From: Nilaparvata lugens
Taxonomy: Eukaryota > Arthropoda > Insecta > Hemiptera > Delphacidae
Direction of reading: 5' to 3'
NCBI RefSeq assembly: GCF_014356525.2
Contig: NC_052506.1
Span: 32,322,299-32,386,298, forward strand
Length of the DNA: 64,000 nt
A program made the translations under genes and the position numbers. The notes under the pieces were generated by a model. That model did no database searches and was not told the DNA's origin. It worked only from the letters and a program-made list of their open reading frames with translations. Position 1 is the stretch's first letter, and the number at the start of each line of letters is the position of its first letter. This document shows positions 58,789 through 64,000 of the stretch, in pieces.

Positions 58789-61700
58789 CTATATGATACC
58801 CCCAAAGCAAAGGATAATTATTCATCTACCAAATTAGAGGAACAAGCCAAACCTCTCCACATAGACACCTTTCCGGGACGATCAGCGTGAAACACTCTTA
58901 GAAAACCCTGACGACACCGATGTGACATCAGACGGCCAGCTACAAACTTATATCGAATGCAAATTGTATGGGACTAAACTACAAGCCCTGATTGACAGTG
59001 GCTCGCAATGCTGTTTATTACAAGAGGATATGTTTTCGAACATCAAAGATAAACATGCAATAGCTATACTACCCCTTACCAATGTATACATTTCCGGTAT
59101 TAATCCTAGCAGAAGAATAAGAGTAACCACTCAATGTCTCTTAGAAGTGGAAATAGAAGGAGTTATATTTGAATATACTTTCCTGGTGTTGCCAGTCAAA
59201 GGTCCATCAATGATAATAGGCGCTGATTTCTTACAGTATTTCCGAACCTGTTTGAATTTCCGTACATTGAAATTCCATGCAAGCCCTGAAACCACCACCA
59301 CCGAAATTATTACACCTCTCAGTTTAAAAAGACATCCTGGAGAAAATCGGATAGTACAATTTGCATATCACATGGAAGGCGTTCCTAGGACTTGGGGTAT
59401 TCATGAAATGGAAGAAACCATGGAGCATTTTGAAGTGTTGAGTTTAACGACGACGATGACGGCGTGATGGATAAAGAGATTTCCTCTGAAGAAATGTTTG
59501 AAAATTATTGGATAGGATAAACTGTTATGCTGAATGGGATCTAGATACAAAAAACAGTGTTGCGAAGGTTTTCATTGAAAATAGAGATGTCTTCTCAGAA
59601 CAGCCAGGACTAGCTAAGGATTTTGAATGCCGACTCAAAGTCAAACCTCATGAAGCCTATTACCGAAAATCTTATCCAATACCATTTACATACCGCCCGG
59701 CAGCTATAGCAGAGATAGACAGAATGTTAGAATTGGGGATTATTGAACCATCAAGCTCTCAATATAGCTTACCAATTGTTTGTGTTGCTAAGAAAGACGG
59801 TACCGTGAGATTATCTGGACGCGCGAGCACTTAACAGCATTTTGGAAGATGACCGTGAGAGCCCAGACCAGATAGAGCAGGTGCTTCAAACCTTTAGTGG
59901 GAAGAATGTATATTCTACAGTTGACCTAAGCGCAGGTTATTGGCAGATCCAGATAGCGGCAGAATCAAGAGATTATCTATCATTCTTATTCAACGGAAGA
60001 AATTACCGCTTCACTCGCCTAGCTTTTGGACTGAGGAACGCCATGGCCATATTTATTCGTTGCCTTCGTCAAGCCGTAGGAGAAGATGTCACGGATTTCT
60101 GTACACTCTACGTGGATGATGGAATTATTTCTTCAACAATATTCAGGACCATTGTCAACACCTAGATATAATATTTCGTCGTCTCATCAGATGTGGACTC
60201 AAATTGAAATTATCAAAATGCGAATTTTTTGCACAACAAGTCAAATATTTGGGACATATCATCACCCCGGACGGCATCTCCCAGGATAGCAGTAAATTAG
60301 AAGCCATCAGAAAATTCCCTTCACCAACCAACCGAAAGCAACTACAGAAATTCATTGGATTTCTTCAATTCTATAGACGTTTCAACAGCCGTATGTCACA
60401 CTACACTGCCCAATTAAGTCACGTATTATCTACCAACAAAGCATGGAAGTGGACAGAAGCAGAAGAGAAGATATTTCGAGAATTAAAAGAAGCTTTCCTT
60501 GAAATAGTTGTATTAAGTCATCCCGATATGAGCCAGCCATTTTACATAAATGTAGACGCCTCAGATTACGCCATAGGAGCAGAAATATTTCAGAAAAGTG
60601 CCGAAGGAGATAAGGAGTACTAGCTTTTTTCAGTAAAACCCTAAATCCAGCACAAAGACGCTATTCGATTACTGAAAAGGAATTATTAAGTATAGTAGAA
60701 GTCTGTAAAAAATACCGCACGCTACTGTTGGGAAATAAAATTTATATCAATACCGACCATAAAGCTCTTACATTTTTTAAAACAGCTAAATTAAACCACA
60801 ACAGACTGTCAAGATGGTTTCTCGCTCTTCAAGAGTTTGACCTCGATCTCACACACTTACCAGGAAAGCAAAATCAAACAGCCGATTTTCTATCCCGAGA
60901 ATTAGATGCCACTTACTGTAACGACACAAACCTGAAATGCTATGCAATGGAAATGGACGAAAGCATACCATATCCCGAAAATATCAAACCTCAAGTCTAC
61001 AAGAATACACTAACACCCAGAAGGATTCAGAATGCGCAAAAAGAAGACCCTAAGCTATCCCAAATTTTAGAAATACTGGAGGAAGGACCATCTGAACCGC
61101 CCCACTACCTGCGACAGTACACGCGATACCGTGGATTCCTATTTCACCGCACCACACCACAAGATTATAACTGGAGAATCATAATACCTAAGGAAATAGC
61201 GGAAGAAGTGATTAAGGAAACGCATGAGAGAATTGGCCACTTTGGAGTAAGAAAAACGATATGTACACTAAAAGAAGCCTGTTATCTGAAAGGTATGCAC
61301 AAAAAGGTAGTCAAAGTGTTAAGAGCATGCGACCTATGTCAGAAAACCAAACATTTAAAATATCAAGTCAGGGGAGCAATGATACCTATATTGCCGACCG
61401 CCCCATTGGAGTTAGTATCAGCCGACATTTATGGTCCTCTACCCCTAGCACAACATGGGAAGAAATATATATTCGTATTAACATGCACATTCTCTAAATA
61501 CACCATGTTCTTTCCCATCGGTAAGCTAACAGGAGAAGTCCTAGCAAATTGCATAGTGAATAAGTGGACTCCGCAAGTAGGAAAACCTAAGCGCATTCTA
61601 TCAGATAATGCATCATATTTTTGTAGCAAACCATGGAAAAGAATACTTGACCTGGCTGATATAAAAATATCTCGAACTTCCACATATTCTCCTAGTTCGA

Positions 61701-61929
61701 ACCCCGTGGAGCGCCGCATGGCAGAAATCTCACGATTCATGAGGGCGTACTGCGCTGAAAAACATCAAAGTTGGGTTAGATATCTACCGTTCCTGGAAGA
61801 ATGTTTCAACAATTGCATCAATGAAAACACAGGATATACACCAGTAGAGGTTATTTTCGGAGAAAGAAATAAAATGTTTATTGAAAAGTTAATAGATTTC
61901 CCACCGTCGAATGCTTTAACTCATCCTAA
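58789..61929 (+). pseudogene. pol: Pol of the second Gypsy element (frameshifted, truncated by gap)
   Basis: Segments: a short lead in the frame behind the gag TGA, a frame change near 58875, protease (ALIDSGSQCCLL) to 59467, reverse transcriptase in pieces (AKKDGTVRL to 59834, then 59842-60165 with LYVDDG, then 60204-60623), and RNase H and integrase from 60650 (INTDHKALTFF, ERIGHFG, CDLCQKTK, SADIYG, LSDNASYF, NPVE). At least five frame changes or stops are visible, so no functional Pol is expected. The integrase region itself is open up to the Ns. The catalytic residues listed are still present. Confidence 0.85.
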
Positions 61930-62029
61930 NNNNNNNNNNNNNNNNNNNNNNNNNNNNNNNNNNNNNNNNNNNNNNNNNNNNNNNNNNNNNNNNNNNNNNN
62001 NNNNNNNNNNNNNNNNNNNNNNNNNNNNN
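61930..62029. other. Assembly gap (100 Ns)
   Basis: A run of exactly 100 N, which usually stands for a gap of unknown size. The sequence after it restarts five bases before the end of a PHLPP exon. Confidence 0.98.
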
Positions 62030-64000
62030 TACAGGTGAGTAAATTCCAAGTACCAGGCCAAAAGTCATTAGAATTTACATTTTTGTATCAGCAAGTATAA
62101 ACCTAAGCCTGCAGCTATTAGAATAAACATAATTTATTGTAATTGAATGTAATTAGTTGTATTGAATGAAAATACTTCGAGTTGACATAATTACAAAATT
62201 TATTAAAATATCGAGATACCGGTTTTGATAATAACTTGATCGATCTTCATTAAACTAAATAATGGTTTAACATGCAAAACCGGTAGTATCTTGATACTTA
62301 AATAAATTTGTGATTGTGACAACTGATATATTTCTATTCTCTATCAATAGCTCTTCTCACACTATTACCTTCACTACTACACAAAAAAATTAATTTATTC
62401 ATTAATTTTGCCTAATTTCATTAGGCGCGTCACACTTGTTCCACAAAATGAGATAGATGAGATATCACTCTTATAATTTTCACAAGAAATCATATAGTTA
62501 CCCTAAAGATCAATCTCTCTCGGTGTGTGATACAATATTGAAAGTGTTTCATGATCAATAATCATGCAATTTAATACAATAATTGAAATTGTGATTATAA
62601 TTGAACGTGATATTTTCGTGCTCAAAATTTATGTGTTTTTATACAATTATTTCATGAATTTGAAGTTTGTTTTATGTTTTTACGAAAGTTTTATTATCAA
62701 TCTATATAAATTTAAAATTGTTTGTTTTATTCTGGGTTGTATATTCAGATTGATGATTTAATTATTAGTGTATAAATTGAAATGGACATAACCTAAATAA
62801 TATTTGGACAATTTAAGACAAAATTAGGAAATTGAAGAAGTTTTGGGCAATAGCCTGTCTTTTCTTTTCCGACTATTATATTGTTTGCTCTATCCAATAA
62901 ATGAATAGAAATTGAGTTTTTAAGTATGATAGTATCATTGGAAAGAATAATGTACCAATATTTGTTCATTTAGATTGTGTTCGAATGTTGATGGTTTGTA
63001 TGTGAATAGATCTCAACAATGGAATTAAAATAAAAAAGCGGTAATCATTTTTTGCAGAAAGACTGTACAGGACTGTACGAGCCTCACCACAATGGAATGA
63101 TGGATGGTGATTGTGATAGATCTTCGCCGAGTGGGCAAAGTGATCAGGCCAGCAGTGGAAGAACTATTCTCTGTCACAATGAACGTTACCAGCAATCGTC
63201 AGCAAGACATTACAATGCTTCAGAAAAGGTTCATGATCACAGTATACAGTATAGTTTGAAAATGTGATTAGTTCTTAAAGAGCTCATATACCTAAAGGCG
63301 TACAGAGGAGAGTGTAATACGATACGATACCTACATTAGAGATTGACTCAAGACAAGAAAAATATAAATTTGTTATTTTTGGAATATGAAAATTTTGCTT
63401 AAAATTTGAAAGCACTGAATGTGATTTTCTATTGCTTCCTATGAAATTGTAAATAATATTGTAATATTCAAATTTTATTGTAAATTCAATAAATTGGAAG
63501 TAATATGTAATTTAATAAAATAGACTAATATTTCTACAAGGAATAAGTGTCTACTGAGTGTATGGAGTAGTTATTATCGAAATATATATTTTATTTCAGA
63601 GTGATTTCATCAGTCCAAGGAATTATCAATCGGTTTTGATGCATGAGAATGGCACAAGGAAAATGTCCACATCAAAAAAAGTTCCCGATGTCTACAATAA
63701 TGACAATTTTGCTGATTGTGAGGAGACATCATCTGACAGGTGAGAAATATTTTCAACAGACAAACTTTGTATGTTTTACAATGAATGAGGAAGATTGCCT
63801 CAATTATTGCGAATATGTCCACAACTTTGTGACCTTTTTGTATCCAGATCAGGAACACACCTCTCCGAAGAGCAGTATCGATGTTGGGAGTACATGCTCG
63901 AGCAGAACACTCAACTGCTTTTCGACAAGGAGCTTGACACACTATCCAGGGGTTTCGTTCGTAGGTCTGTACCATCCAGACCAGGACTTTGGGTTAGAGC
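62030..64000 (+). CDS. PHLPP: Second copy of PHLPP exons (probable alternative haplotype)
   Basis: 62030-62034 is the last five bases of the exon that ends at 6938 in the first copy. Complete exons follow at 63058-63228 and 63600-63739, and a partial one from 63848 to the window end. Lengths and phases equal 14944-15114, 15455-15594 and 15703 onward, and the protein is unchanged where compared. The intron before 63058 is about 1.0 kb, because the XPG-CXC transposon is absent. Differences between copies are scattered single bases and small indels in introns. Joined to a gap, this is more likely the other allele misplaced in tandem than a true gene duplication. Confidence 0.85.

Larger units (their letters stand above)
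53712..61929 (+). mobile_element. Second Ty3/Gypsy-type element, + strand, cut by the assembly gap
   Basis: The 5' LTR is 53712-56084, followed by a perfect tRNA-Lys-type primer site, gag from 56710 and pol to the gap at 61930. The 3' LTR is not visible. Proteins are clearly related to those of the - strand element but diverged at DNA level, and the LTRs are a different family. Gag and pol contain many frameshifts, so this is an older copy. Confidence 0.85.

Noticed and set aside
62030..64000. A true second PHLPP gene
   Set aside because: The near identity, the empty transposon site and the start at an assembly gap fit an alternative haplotype better. I kept it as a finding to be tested.

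Overview
The window looks like a piece of an AT-rich arthropod nuclear genome, most likely a hemipteran insect. Genes are split by GT-AG introns, long introns are packed with transposable elements, and the host proteins look animal. There are no operons, RBSs or CRISPR arrays. The insect-order guess is inference from the style of the repeats. One 100-base run of Ns (61930-62029) marks an assembly gap.

Host genes. (1) 753-17397, + strand: the 3' part of a PHLPP-type gene (leucine-rich repeats, a PP2C-like phosphatase domain and a PDZ-ligand C-terminus) in 11 exons whose splice phases all agree. (2) 18091-22459, - strand: a three-exon multi-pass membrane protein of unknown function, tail-to-tail with PHLPP. 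(3) 22964-23034, + strand: a short first coding exon that reads as the start of a THAP zinc finger, head-to-head with gene 2. (4) 62030-64000: a second copy of the PHLPP exon region, directly after the gap. It lacks the transposon carried by the first copy and is best read as the other haplotype.

Mobile elements make up most of the rest. A 6,975-bp DNA transposon (7928-14902) with about 500-bp terminal inverted repeats and a 3-bp target duplication lies in a PHLPP intron. It encodes a large protein with an XPG/FEN1-type nuclease and a cysteine-rich CXC domain, and I infer an Academ-like element. The second PHLPP copy supplies its exact empty site. A Ty3/Gypsy-type element on the - strand (31585-42561) has 2-kb LTRs and TSD ATAC. 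A BEL/Pao element on the + strand (44031-50984) has lost its reverse transcriptase and has unequal LTRs. A second Gypsy-type element on the + strand (53712 to the gap) has a tRNA-Lys primer site, and a near-complete inverted relative of its LTR lies at about 26830-29162. There are also several MITEs with readable target duplications (TA, TTA and 8-bp), palindromic elements, tandem duplications and microsatellites.

The observations most worth following are: the filled/empty site pair of the XPG-CXC transposon and its possible -1 frameshift site; a conserved in-frame UGA-CUA between gag and pol in both Gypsy elements, which suggests stop-codon readthrough; antisense tRNA-like modules in the U5 regions of two LTR families; and substitutions at expected metal-binding positions of the PHLPP phosphatase domain.
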